Below, in pieces: positions 7,613 through 15,595 of a stretch of 64,000 nucleotides of DNA. Source of the stretch: Variovorax gracilis (lineage in GTDB: Bacteria; Pseudomonadota; Gammaproteobacteria; Burkholderiales; Burkholderiaceae_C). The notes below the pieces were generated by a model that saw nothing but the letters and a program-made list of their open reading frames with translations, made no database searches and had not been told where the DNA came from. The stretch is taken from assembly GCF_030317115.1 (NCBI RefSeq), contig NZ_JASZYF010000005.1, positions 1-64,000 of the forward strand, given 5' to 3'. Positions within the stretch are counted from its first letter, which is position 1. Each line of letters starts with the position of its first letter. Made by a program: the position numbers and the translations under genes.

Positions 7613-8313
7613 CTACTTTGCGCCCGAGGCCTTGAGCTTTTCGACCATGGCGTTGTAGCCGCGCGCCTTGGCAAGCTGCAGCGGCGTGTTGCCCTGCCGG
7701 TCTGCGAGCTGCAGATTGGCGCCGCATCGACCAGTGCGATCAGCGTGCGCTGGTGGCGCGGCCCGCCGTCGCCGAGCACGATCGACTCGATCAGCGCGGT
7801 CCAGTGCAGGTTGTTGACGTGGTCCAGGGGCGCGCCGGCGGCGATCAGGCGGCGCACGACCTCATCGTGGCCGAGATGGGCCGCCGCGATCAGCGCGGTG
7901 CCGTCGTAGCGGCTCGTGGTCAGGCCGGCGCTGGCGCCGAGCGACAACAGCAACGCGAGCGTGGGCACGTCGTCCGCGACCGCGGCAATGGTGACCGCGT
8001 CATAACGGTCGTCCTCCAGGCGCTGGAGGCTGGCACCGGCCTTTGCCAGTGCAGAGATGGCCTCGCGCTGGCGCCCGTAGGTCGCCACGTGGAGGGGCGT
8101 GCGGCCGAGCCCGTCGCGTGCATCGAGGTCTGCACCGGCAGCGATCAGCGCCTTGAGCCGGTTCATGTCGCCCCGCCACGCCGCCTGGTGCAGGCCCTGG
8201 TAGGCCTGCACCTCGGCAGCCGTTGGCGGCACCTGGCCCAGCGACGCGCCGCCGGCCGACATCAGCAGCGCCGTCACGGCGGCGAGGCTCGAACGGTACA
8301 GCGCGGCCTTCAT
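7613..8313 (-). pseudogene. Exported ankyrin-repeat protein, frameshifted near the 3' end
   Basis: The start at 8313 (MKAALYRSSLAAVTALLMS) gives a signal peptide, followed by ankyrin repeats such as DGLGRTPLHVATYGRQREAI and DGTALIAAAHLGHDEVVRRL. Around 7720-7727 the frame is lost: the upstream frame runs on as nonsense, while a -1 frame continues the expected ankyrin text (NLQLADRQGNTPLQLAKARG) to a stop at 7613. One missing base restores a protein of about 233 residues. It could be a real mutation or an assembly error. It lies 5 bases after the HbpS-like stop, so the two form an operon. Confidence 0.8.
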
Positions 8314-8318
8314 GCTGA

Positions 8319-8834
8319 TCAGCCCAGTTGGCCCTTGACCTTGTCGAGCGCTGCGTTCGCACATTGCTCGTCCAGATGCCCGCCCGGCGCGCCGCCGACA
8401 CCCACGGCGCCGATCACTTCATTGCCGACCTTGACGGGTACGCCGCCGCCGAGCAGCAGGAAGCCGGGGATGTTCACGAGGTTCGCCGCCGCGGGGTTCT
8501 TCTGCGCGTTCTCCATCATGGCGAGCGTCGGCGCCTTGGCCGATGCCGAGGTCCATGCCTTGCGCTCGCTGGCGCCCAGTGTGTGTGAGCCGGCGTTGTC
8601 GGCGCGCTGCACGGCGCGCACGGTGCCCGAACGGTCGACAACGGTCGCGGCGACGGCGTAGCCATTGGCGGCGCAGGCTGCAACGCTGGCGGCGGCGATC
8701 TGGTTCGCGAGTTCGAGCGACATGTTCTTTTCGGCGCGCACGGCCGGGCTGGGCGCCTGGGCTTGCGCCTGCGCGGTCATCGCGGAAGCGGCGAGCAGAA
8801 CGGCGAGGCCGCCGAGGCGAAGGGTCGAATGCAT
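8319..8834 (-). CDS. GlcG/HbpS-family heme-binding protein, exported
   Basis: 171 residues. A Sec signal peptide (LRLGGLAVLLAASAMTAQAQA) is followed by a GlcG/HbpS domain (about 30-171), with the family's YAVAATVVDRSG and the glycine-rich GVGGAPGGHLDEQCA end. Members bind heme or corrin-like ligands and often sit near redox enzymes. The ATG at 8834 has GGAG 8 bases upstream, which decides the start. It is followed at once by the ankyrin gene and preceded by a FixJ-type regulator gene on the same strand. A redox-sensing or alcohol-oxidation context is inference. Confidence 0.85.
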   Translation of the reverse strand: MHSTLRLGGLAVLLAASAMTAQAQAQAPSPAVRAEKNMSLELANQIAAASVAACAANGYAVAATVVDRSGTVRAVQRADNAGSHTLGASERKAWTSASAKAPTLAMMENAQKNPAAANLVNIPGFLLLGGGVPVKVGNEVIGAVGVGGAPGGHLDEQCANAALDKVKGQLG

Positions 8835-8940
8835 GGAGTTCTCCAGAGGTGATGGGTTGCTTGCGCCGGCATATCGCCGACCGCATGGCAACTGTAGAAA
8901 CTGACCGGCACGGAGACCATTCGTACGGCTACGCCCGCCG

Positions 8941-8958
8941 CTCCGTAGAACTACGGAG
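8941..8958. repeat. Perfect 8-bp inverted repeat, candidate operator upstream of the HbpS-like gene
   Basis: CTCCGTAGAACTACGGAG has 8-bp perfect arms around AA. It covers the stop codon of the response regulator gene and lies about 107 bases upstream of the HbpS-like ATG. No T-tract follows, which argues against a terminator. It could be a dimer site for the adjacent FixJ-type regulator. Confidence 0.45.
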
Positions 8959-9571
8959 TGTCGACCAGCGCGGCGTAGCGCCGGATCAGTTGCGCCAGGG
9001 AGTCGCACTCCAACTTGCCAAACAGATTGGCGCGGTGCGTCTCGACCGTTCGCGGCGACAGTGCCAGCGCGCGGGCGATCTCCTTGTTGGTCAGTCCCGC
9101 CACGATGAATCCGAGCACTTCGCGCTCGCGCTCGGAAAGCTGCAGGAAGCGATCACGCGCTGCCTGGTCCGCCTGGGCTCGTTCGCGCGAGTTGACGTGC
9201 TGCCGCACCGCCTGCTGCAAGGCTTCGAGCAGTTGCTCGTCATCCACGGGCTTCTCCAGGAACTCCGCTGCCCCAGCCTTGAAGGCGCGGCGGCACATCT
9301 CCACCGTGCCGTGCCCGGTGAGCATGATCACCGGCTGGTCCACACCCTGCGCGATCAAGGTGTCGAGCACCGCCAGGCCGCTGATGCCGGGCATGCGCAC
9401 GTCGAGGACGATCGCGCCGATGCTGCTGCGGTCGAAGCGGTCCATGAAGGCCTGCGGGTCCGCCCAGGCCTGCGTGCGAAGGCCCACCGTGCCGATCAGC
9501 AATGCGAGGCTCTCGCGCACCGCGAGGTCGTCATCGATCAGGTGGATCAGCGGTGACAGCGGTTCGTTCAT
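8951..9571 (-). CDS. FixJ/NarL-type two-component response regulator
   Basis: 206 residues. The receiver domain (about 8-120) has acidic residues IDDD (12-15), phosphoacceptor Asp57 in IVLDVRMPG, Thr in MLTGHG and Lys in EKPV. After a coiled linker comes a LuxR-type helix-turn-helix (about 145-203; LSEREREVLGFIVAGLTNKE). Its ATG overlaps the stop of the histidine kinase gene (ATGA), so the pair is co-translated. The likely target is the HbpS-ankyrin operon immediately downstream; this is inferred from position and the inverted repeat. Confidence 0.92.
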   Translation of the reverse strand: MNEPLSPLIHLIDDDLAVRESLALLIGTVGLRTQAWADPQAFMDRFDRSSIGAIVLDVRMPGISGLAVLDTLIAQGVDQPVIMLTGHGTVEMCRRAFKAGAAEFLEKPVDDEQLLEALQQAVRQHVNSRERAQADQAARDRFLQLSEREREVLGFIVAGLTNKEIARALALSPRTVETHRANLFGKLECDSLAQLIRRYAALVDTP

Positions 9572-11052
9572 GCGTGCCGCTCCGACGAGGCAGAGATCGC
9601 CAGCGGCAGCCGCAGCGTGAAGCGGGCGCCGCGCGGCGATGCGTGCTCGGCGGCGAGCGAGCCGCCCATGCCGACGGCCAGCGTCTCGCAGAGGCTGAGC
9701 CCGAGCCCGAGGCCGCCTTCCCGCGTGCTGAAGAAAGGCTCGAAGATGCGCGGCAAGGCTTCCGGCGCGATGCCGCGCCCGTTGTCGGTCACCGCCAGCA
9801 CGCCGTGGTCGCCTTCGCGGCCGGTTGAGATTCGAAGGCCGCGCTCGTCCGCAGGCACTTCTTCCAATGCCTGGAGCGCGTTCATCAGCAGGTTGTGCAC
9901 GATCTGTTCGAGTGCGACCGGGTCGGCCCGGACGGTGATCGGCGCATGGGCCGCGTCGTCGAAGGCCGGCGATACCGCGCGCCGTTCGAATTCGGGTGCG
10001 AGCAGATGCAGCGCGCCGCGCAGTGCCTCCTGCAGGACCACGGGCCGCGTCTCGGCCTGCCTGTCCGGCCGCGCGATCACGCGGCGCAGGCGGCCGATGA
10101 CGTCCGCCGCGCGGCGTGCCTGTTCCGCGGCTTGCCGCATCGCGGTGCGTGCGGTCGCCAGCTCGGGCGGCTCCTCGTTCAGCAGGCGCTGGGCGGCCTG
10201 CGTGTTTGCCAGCACCGCGGTCAGTGGCTGATTGAGTTCATGCGCCATTCCCGCCGCGAGTTCACCCAGCGCGTTGAGTCTCGCCACCTGGCCGAGCCTC
10301 AACAACTCTTCCGCGCGCCGCCGCGCGATGCGCTGGCGCAGCAAGGTATAGGCACCCGTGAGCACCACGCCGGCCGCGACCGCCCATGCGGCCATCAGGC
10401 CCCAGGGCAATTCGCGCCAGGAGACGACGCGCTCAGCCACGAGATCGAAGGACTGGCTTTCGGATGCCAGCGCCTTGCGGAAATCGAAGCGCCAGCCGTT
10501 GCGCGCGCTCGGGCCGCCCGGCTGCACCACGAAGGACTGCCCCGCCCGTTCGAGTGTCACCCGCACCGGGCTGGTCTTCGGATCCATCGGCCAATCGCGC
10601 CAGGGCACGGCCGTGGCGAGGTCGATGTCCAACGCGTAGCTTGTCGGCACCGAGCCGATCACGAGCCGATAGCGGCCGCTGGCGAAATCACTCGTCGCGA
10701 GTTCAGGGCGCCGCAGTTCACGCGATCGGGATTCGGCCGGGGCCAACAGCGGGTCGGGCCAATCCGCGCCCGCCTCGCGCCGCTGCACGTCGAGGATGGA
10801 GGGATAGACCGACGGCAACCTGCGTTCGGGCTGGTTCGCGCCCGGCATCGGTTCGAGCAGCGCAAGCGTCGCCAGCACCGCGTCGTACTGCACGACCTGC
10901 TGGCTCATCAGACGGTGCGCAATGCGCCCGTTGACCTCGAAATCATCGTGGAGCTGCTGGATCTCGGCGCGCGCGATCCAGGCCGCACCGGCGCCGGTGA
11001 CCAGCAGCCATGCGAGCCACCAGCCACCTTGCGTACGCAACCATTGCCTCAT
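9568..11052 (-). CDS. Membrane sensor histidine kinase (FixL-like core)
   Basis: 494 residues. Transmembrane helix 1 is at 9-28, a periplasmic sensory region of about 185 residues (no recognised domain) follows, and helix 2 is at 216-237. The HisKA H-box is GELAAGMAHELNQPL with phospho-His271; the N-box (HNLLMNAL) and G-boxes (DNGRGIAP, GLGLGLSL) follow in HATPase_c. It should sense a periplasmic or membrane signal and phosphorylate the overlapping response regulator. Start 11052 places the first helix correctly; an ATG at 11097 would add 15 residues and overlap the divergent GH3 gene. Confidence 0.9.
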   Translation of the reverse strand: MRQWLRTQGGWWLAWLLVTGAGAAWIARAEIQQLHDDFEVNGRIAHRLMSQQVVQYDAVLATLALLEPMPGANQPERRLPSVYPSILDVQRREAGADWPDPLLAPAESRSRELRRPELATSDFASGRYRLVIGSVPTSYALDIDLATAVPWRDWPMDPKTSPVRVTLERAGQSFVVQPGGPSARNGWRFDFRKALASESQSFDLVAERVVSWRELPWGLMAAWAVAAGVVLTGAYTLLRQRIARRRAEELLRLGQVARLNALGELAAGMAHELNQPLTAVLANTQAAQRLLNEEPPELATARTAMRQAAEQARRAADVIGRLRRVIARPDRQAETRPVVLQEALRGALHLLAPEFERRAVSPAFDDAAHAPITVRADPVALEQIVHNLLMNALQALEEVPADERGLRISTGREGDHGVLAVTDNGRGIAPEALPRIFEPFFSTREGGLGLGLSLCETLAVGMGGSLAAEHASPRGARFTLRLPLAISASSERHA

Positions 11053-11095
11053 GGCGCGGATTGTGCCCGCGCCGCAGTCCGCCAGAATGGCGCTC

Positions 11096-13351
11096 ATGAG
11101 CCTTCGTCGATTCCCTCTCCTCGCCCCGGGGCTGCTCATGCTCGCCTGCATGGCGGGCTGCACCACCGGCGTGCAGCAGTCGATGGCCGATGCGCGCATC
11201 GAGTCCCTCATCGGCCGCATGACCGTCGAAGAAAAGGTCGGCCAGTTGAGCCTGTACGCCCCGGCGGGCGTGGATATCGTCGCCAATCCACAGGCCGCGC
11301 AGCAAAGCATCGACCAGCAGATGGCCGACATCCGCGCCGGGCGGGTGACCGGCCTTTTCAACAACGAAGGCCTGGAAGGCAAGCGCCGCGCGCAGGAGGC
11401 AGCGGTCAAGGAATCGCGGCTCGGCATCCCGCTGATCTTCGGCGCGGACATCATCCACGGCTTTCGCACCGTCTTCCCGGTGCCGCTTGCGGAGGCAGCC
11501 AGCTGGGAGCCTGCGCTTGCCGAGCGCACCGCGCGCGCCTCGGCGCAGGAGGCCAGTGCCGACGGATTCCGCTGGACCTTTGCGCCGATGGTCGACATCG
11601 CGCGCGATGCCCGCTGGGGCCGTGGCGTCGAAGGCGCGGGCGAAGATGTCTACGTCGGCCGCCAGTTCGCCGCCGCCCGCGTGCGTGGCTTCCAGGGCAG
11701 CGACCTCTCGCGCGCCGACGCCATGTTGGCAACGCCCAAGCACTTTGCGGGCTATGGCGCCGCGGAAGGTGGCCTCGACTACAACACGGTCGACCTGTCG
11801 GAGCGCACCTTGCGCGAGGTCTACCTGCCGCCATTTCGCTCCGCGATCGATGCGGGCGCACTGTCCATCATGAGCGCGTTCAACGAGATCGGCGGCATTC
11901 CGTCGAACGCCAATGCAGCGCTGTTGACCGGCGTGCTGCGCAAGGAATGGCGCTTCCAGGGCTTCGTCGTCTCCGACTACACGGCCGACGAGGAACTCAT
12001 CGCGCATGGCTTCGCCGCCGATGGCCGCGAGGCCGCACGGCGCGCCTTCATGGCGGGCACGGACGTCAGCATGCAGAGTGGCCTGTACATGAAGTACCTG
12101 CCCGGACTGGTCGCAGCCGGCGAGGTGCCGAAGTCGCGGCTCGACGATGCGGTGCGTCGCGTGCTGCGGGTCAAGGCCAGGCTGGGCCTGTTCGACCAGC
12201 CCTTCCGGGGCCTGGACAAGCAGGATGGTCCGCGCTTCGATGCGCCGGCCCATCAGGCGCTGGCGCGGGAAGCGGCGAGCCGCTCCATCGTGCTGCTCAA
12301 GAACGAAGGCGACTTGCTGCCGCTTCCCAGGTCGGGCAAGAAGATTGCGCTGATCGGCCCCTTCGCCGGCATTTCGGACCTCTTCGGCCCGTGGCGCATC
12401 TTTCCAGACCAGGCGCCGCCGATGGGCATCGAGGAAGCGATGCGCAGCCGGCTGGCCTCGCCTGACTTGCTGACTGTGGTGCGCGGCTCCGATGTCGATG
12501 CGCCGATCGCGGGTGGCATCGCCGCGGCGGTGGCTGCGGCGCGCGATGCCGATATCGTCGTACTGTCGATCGGCGAGAACGAACAAATGTCCGGCGAGGC
12601 GCGTTCGCGGTCCGACATCGAGATCCCGAAGGCGCAGCAGGACCTCGCCGATGCCGTGGCCGCGGCCGGCAAGCCGGTGGTCGTGCTGCTGCGCAATGGC
12701 CGTGCCCTCGCGCTCGAGGGCGGCGTTCGACAGGCCAGCGCGATCCTCGTCACCTGGTTCCTCGGCTCGCAGACCGGCCCCGCGATTGCCGACGTGCTGT
12801 ACGGCGACGTGAATCCCTCCGGGCGGCTGCCGGTGAGCTTTCCGCAGACGCCGGGCCAGGTGCCCTACTACTACAGCCACAAGCGCACCGGCAGGCCGCA
12901 GCTCGCGGATGCGCCGGCGCAGATGTACAAGGCCCGCTACCTGGACGCAACCAACGATGCGCTCTACCCATTCGGCCACGGGCTGGGCTACGCGCGGGTG
13001 CGCTACGACGCGCTGGAGGTCCAGTCGGGCCGCATGGCGTGGGACGGCTCGCTGAAGATCCGTGCGCGCCTCAGCAACACCGGGCGGCGCGAGGCGGAGG
13101 AAGTGGCGCAGCTCTATATCGGCGCACGCTCGGCCAGCGTGACGCGGCCGGTGCGCGAGCTCAAGGGTTTTCGCAAGGTGCGCATCCCGCCGGGCGAGTC
13201 GACGGACGTGGATTTCACCCTCTCGCGCGCGGACCTGATGTTCATCGGCCAGAACCTGAAGCCAACCGTCGAGTCCGGGCCCTTCGACCTCTGGGTCGGC
13301 CCGTCTGCCACGCAGGGATTGAAGAGCAGTTTCGTTCTCGTTCCGGAATGA
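11096..13351 (+). CDS. Glycoside hydrolase family 3 beta-glucosidase, lipoprotein (BglX-like)
   Basis: 751 residues. The lipoprotein signal ends at MAGC (Cys22), so it is probably anchored in the outer membrane facing the periplasm. The GH3 N-terminal domain contains substrate-binding KH (215-216, PKHFAGYG) and nucleophile Asp294 in VVSDYTADEE. The GH3 C-terminal alpha/beta domain (SIGENEQMSGEARSR) and a fibronectin III-like domain (RPVRELKGFRKV) follow. It should release glucose from beta-linked oligosaccharides. Its start is 43 bases from the histidine kinase start, so divergent promoters overlap. Confidence 0.92.
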   Translation: MSLRRFPLLAPGLLMLACMAGCTTGVQQSMADARIESLIGRMTVEEKVGQLSLYAPAGVDIVANPQAAQQSIDQQMADIRAGRVTGLFNNEGLEGKRRAQEAAVKESRLGIPLIFGADIIHGFRTVFPVPLAEAASWEPALAERTARASAQEASADGFRWTFAPMVDIARDARWGRGVEGAGEDVYVGRQFAAARVRGFQGSDLSRADAMLATPKHFAGYGAAEGGLDYNTVDLSERTLREVYLPPFRSAIDAGALSIMSAFNEIGGIPSNANAALLTGVLRKEWRFQGFVVSDYTADEELIAHGFAADGREAARRAFMAGTDVSMQSGLYMKYLPGLVAAGEVPKSRLDDAVRRVLRVKARLGLFDQPFRGLDKQDGPRFDAPAHQALAREAASRSIVLLKNEGDLLPLPRSGKKIALIGPFAGISDLFGPWRIFPDQAPPMGIEEAMRSRLASPDLLTVVRGSDVDAPIAGGIAAAVAAARDADIVVLSIGENEQMSGEARSRSDIEIPKAQQDLADAVAAAGKPVVVLLRNGRALALEGGVRQASAILVTWFLGSQTGPAIADVLYGDVNPSGRLPVSFPQTPGQVPYYYSHKRTGRPQLADAPAQMYKARYLDATNDALYPFGHGLGYARVRYDALEVQSGRMAWDGSLKIRARLSNTGRREAEEVAQLYIGARSASVTRPVRELKGFRKVRIPPGESTDVDFTLSRADLMFIGQNLKPTVESGPFDLWVGPSATQGLKSSFVLVPE

Positions 13352-13399
13352 CGGCCGCGCCCTCAACTCTGGCGCCGGGCTGCCGATATACGGGACAGC

Positions 13400-13849
13400 A
13401 TGAAGCCCTACGCCCGAACCCTGCCCGCCTTTCTTTCCGCCCTGTCGATCGCCGGCTGCATGTCGCTGCCCTCCAACGCCGAAACCCGTGGCGCCGGCAT
13501 TCCGCAGTCGTTCACGCCCCAGCCCGTTCGTGTGTTCGCGCACGATGACGGCGCCGAGAGTGACAAGGCCTACCTCGCCGCACGCGAAGCCGAGCGCGTC
13601 GCCCGCCTGCGCTCGTCCGCCATCGGTACCCGCGACTTCTGTTCCATCACGCGGTCGAGCAGCGACCCGGCGCCGCGCGACGACGAGAAGAAGGTGACCT
13701 GTCATTTCAATTTCGGCTCGACTTCCCTCGCGGAACTCGACGCCGCCGGCTGGAAGGTCGCGGCGCAAGCGCAGAGCGCGTACACCACACGCTGGGGCTT
13801 CCAGGTGGAGACGGTCGCGCTGACCATCGTCAAGGTCCGGTCGAACTGA
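13400..13849 (+). CDS. Hypothetical lipoprotein
   Basis: 149 residues that I do not recognise. The N-terminus MKPYARTLPAFLSALSIAGC is a lipoprotein signal with lipobox SIAGC. The mature part carries two further cysteines (DFCSIT, VTCHFNF) that could form a disulfide in the periplasm. It begins 48 bases after the GH3 gene on the same strand and may be co-transcribed, but nothing ties it to sugar metabolism. Confidence 0.65.
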   Translation: MKPYARTLPAFLSALSIAGCMSLPSNAETRGAGIPQSFTPQPVRVFAHDDGAESDKAYLAAREAERVARLRSSAIGTRDFCSITRSSSDPAPRDDEKKVTCHFNFGSTSLAELDAAGWKVAAQAQSAYTTRWGFQVETVALTIVKVRSN

Positions 13850-13920
13850 AGGGGCCCGTCCGCCGTCGGCGCGCCGGTGCGGGGGCACGCGAGAATGTCG
13901 TGCCCTCTCGTCCCGCACCG

Positions 13921-14964
13921 ATGCAAGACTCGCTTTTCGACGACCCCGATCCCCCTGCCCCGGCCCTCGCCCCGAGGCCGCAGAAGCAGGCCACGCAACG
14001 CCGCGCGAAGGTGCACGCGGCGGCGCCCGATGCATCGCAGCAGGCCTTGCGCGGCGAACTACCGCAAACGCTGCGCTTCGGCACATCCTCGTGGTCCTTC
14101 CCGGGATGGGCCGGCATGGTCTGGGATGGCGACTACGAGCCGTCGGTGCTGTCGAAGCACGGGCTCGCCGCGTATGCGCAACATCCACTCTTGAGGGTCG
14201 TGAGCATTGACCGCAGCTTCTACAAGCCCCTGTCCGCGAGCCAGTTCGCGGTCTATGCATCGCAAGTGCCTGAAGACTTCCGCTTCGTCGTGAAGGCACC
14301 GAGCCTCATCGCGGACGCCGTGGTGCGCGGTGAGAACGGTCGCGGCATGGAGCCGAATCCGGCCTTCCTGGACGCGGCGCTTGCCGCCGGCGAGTTTGTG
14401 CAACCGGCGCTCGACGGACTCGGCCGCAAGCTGGGCGCGCTGGTGTTCCAACTGAGTCCGTTGCCCGGCTATCTGCTCGCCCGAATGCCCGAAGTGCTCG
14501 ATCGCCTGGGCGCGATGTTGCGCGCCCTGCCTGCCTTGCAGCCGGGCGCTCCGGACGGCGTGATCGCAGTCGAGGTGCGCAACCCCGAGTTCCTCACGCC
14601 GGCATTCGTCGACGTCTTGCGAGGCGCGGGCGCCACCTATTGCCTGGGCCTGCACTCGAAGCTGCCGCCGATTGCCGATCAGTTGCCGGTCTTGCGCGCG
14701 CTCTGGCCCGGGCCGCTGGTCTGCCGCTGGAATCTCAACCGCCTCCATGGCGCCTACGGCTACGACGAGGCGAAGACGCGGTACGAACCCTTCGACAAAC
14801 TGGTCGACCCCGACCTCGACACGCGCGCGGCATTGGCGCGCGTCATTGCCGGCACGACGAGCGCCGGCCACAACGCCTTCATCACGATCAGCAACGAGGC
14901 CGAAGGCTCCGCGCCACTGACGGTGCTGGCGCTGGCCGAGGAAGTTCGCCGCCTGCGGCGCTGA
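13921..14964 (+). CDS. DUF72 (YecE-like) TIM-barrel protein
   Basis: 347 residues from MQDSLFDDPD. A low-complexity Pro/Ala leader of about 45 residues precedes the DUF72 domain: RFGTSSWSFPGWAG, IDRSFYKPL, DFRFVVKAPS, AVEVRNPEFL and the terminal HNAFITISNEAEG. DUF72 proteins are widespread TIM-barrel proteins without an established reaction. An upstream ATG at 13900 is possible but adds only seven residues. It lies 29 bases before the flavin reductase gene. Confidence 0.85.
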   Translation: MQDSLFDDPDPPAPALAPRPQKQATQRRAKVHAAAPDASQQALRGELPQTLRFGTSSWSFPGWAGMVWDGDYEPSVLSKHGLAAYAQHPLLRVVSIDRSFYKPLSASQFAVYASQVPEDFRFVVKAPSLIADAVVRGENGRGMEPNPAFLDAALAAGEFVQPALDGLGRKLGALVFQLSPLPGYLLARMPEVLDRLGAMLRALPALQPGAPDGVIAVEVRNPEFLTPAFVDVLRGAGATYCLGLHSKLPPIADQLPVLRALWPGPLVCRWNLNRLHGAYGYDEAKTRYEPFDKLVDPDLDTRAALARVIAGTTSAGHNAFITISNEAEGSAPLTVLALAEEVRRLRR

Positions 14965-14993
14965 AAGCCGAACCTGCTTTTGACGGAGTCCCC

Positions 14994-15569
14994 ATGAAAT
15001 ATTTCCAGCCTGTCGCCCTCGAGCATGCGAGCCGACTCGTCAATCACGGCCCGACTGTCCTGGTGACCAGCGCGGACGGTCCGCGCCGCAATGCGATGGC
15101 CGCGGCCTGGTCCATGCCCGTGGAGTTCACGCCGCCACGCATCGCCGTCGTCATCGACAAGCGCACCTACACGCGCCAACTCGTGGCTGCGAGCGGCGCA
15201 TTCGGCATCTGCATTCCCGGCACTTCGCTGACGGACCTGACCTATGCGCTGGGCAGCACGAGCGGACGCGACACCGACAAGTTCGAGCGCTACGGCATCG
15301 AGGCGCGGCCCGGCCCAGTACTGGGAATGCCGCTGCTGGAGGTGGGCTGCGCCGCGTGGCTCGAATGCCGGCTGATCAGCGAGCCGCACACCGAAGAGGC
15401 CTACGACACCTGCTTCGCGGAAGTCGTCGCCGCGGCTGCGGACGCACGCATCTTCGCCGGCGGCCGCTGGTCTTTCCGCGATGACAACGCCGACTTGCAG
15501 ACGATCCACCATCTGGGCGGAGGGAACTTCGCGCGTTCCGGCGGCAACTTGCAGGCTCGTCCGCTGTAG
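14994..15569 (+). CDS. Flavin reductase-like protein (split-barrel FMN-binding)
   Basis: 191 residues. The flavin reductase domain shows MAAAWSMPVEFTPPRIAVV and GAFGICIPGTSLTDLTYALG, typical of FMN-binding reductases that accept NAD(P)H and hand reduced flavin to partners. GGAG sits 9 bases before ATG 14994, which fixes the start. No monooxygenase partner is adjacent, so the physiological electron acceptor is unknown. Confidence 0.85.
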   Translation: MKYFQPVALEHASRLVNHGPTVLVTSADGPRRNAMAAAWSMPVEFTPPRIAVVIDKRTYTRQLVAASGAFGICIPGTSLTDLTYALGSTSGRDTDKFERYGIEARPGPVLGMPLLEVGCAAWLECRLISEPHTEEAYDTCFAEVVAAAADARIFAGGRWSFRDDNADLQTIHHLGGGNFARSGGNLQARPL

Positions 15570-15595
15570 CCTATGCCAGCGCGCAGCCCGCGCAC

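Noticed and set aside
12253-12753. Further antisense frames inside the GH3 gene
   Set aside because: Shadow frames of the GH3 C-terminal domain with no independent start signals.
10943-14299. Very long open frame on the minus strand across the GH3 and DUF72 genes
   Set aside because: It is antisense to clearly recognisable enzymes, rich in Arg/His/Gly, and shows no domain; a common artefact of high-GC coding DNA.
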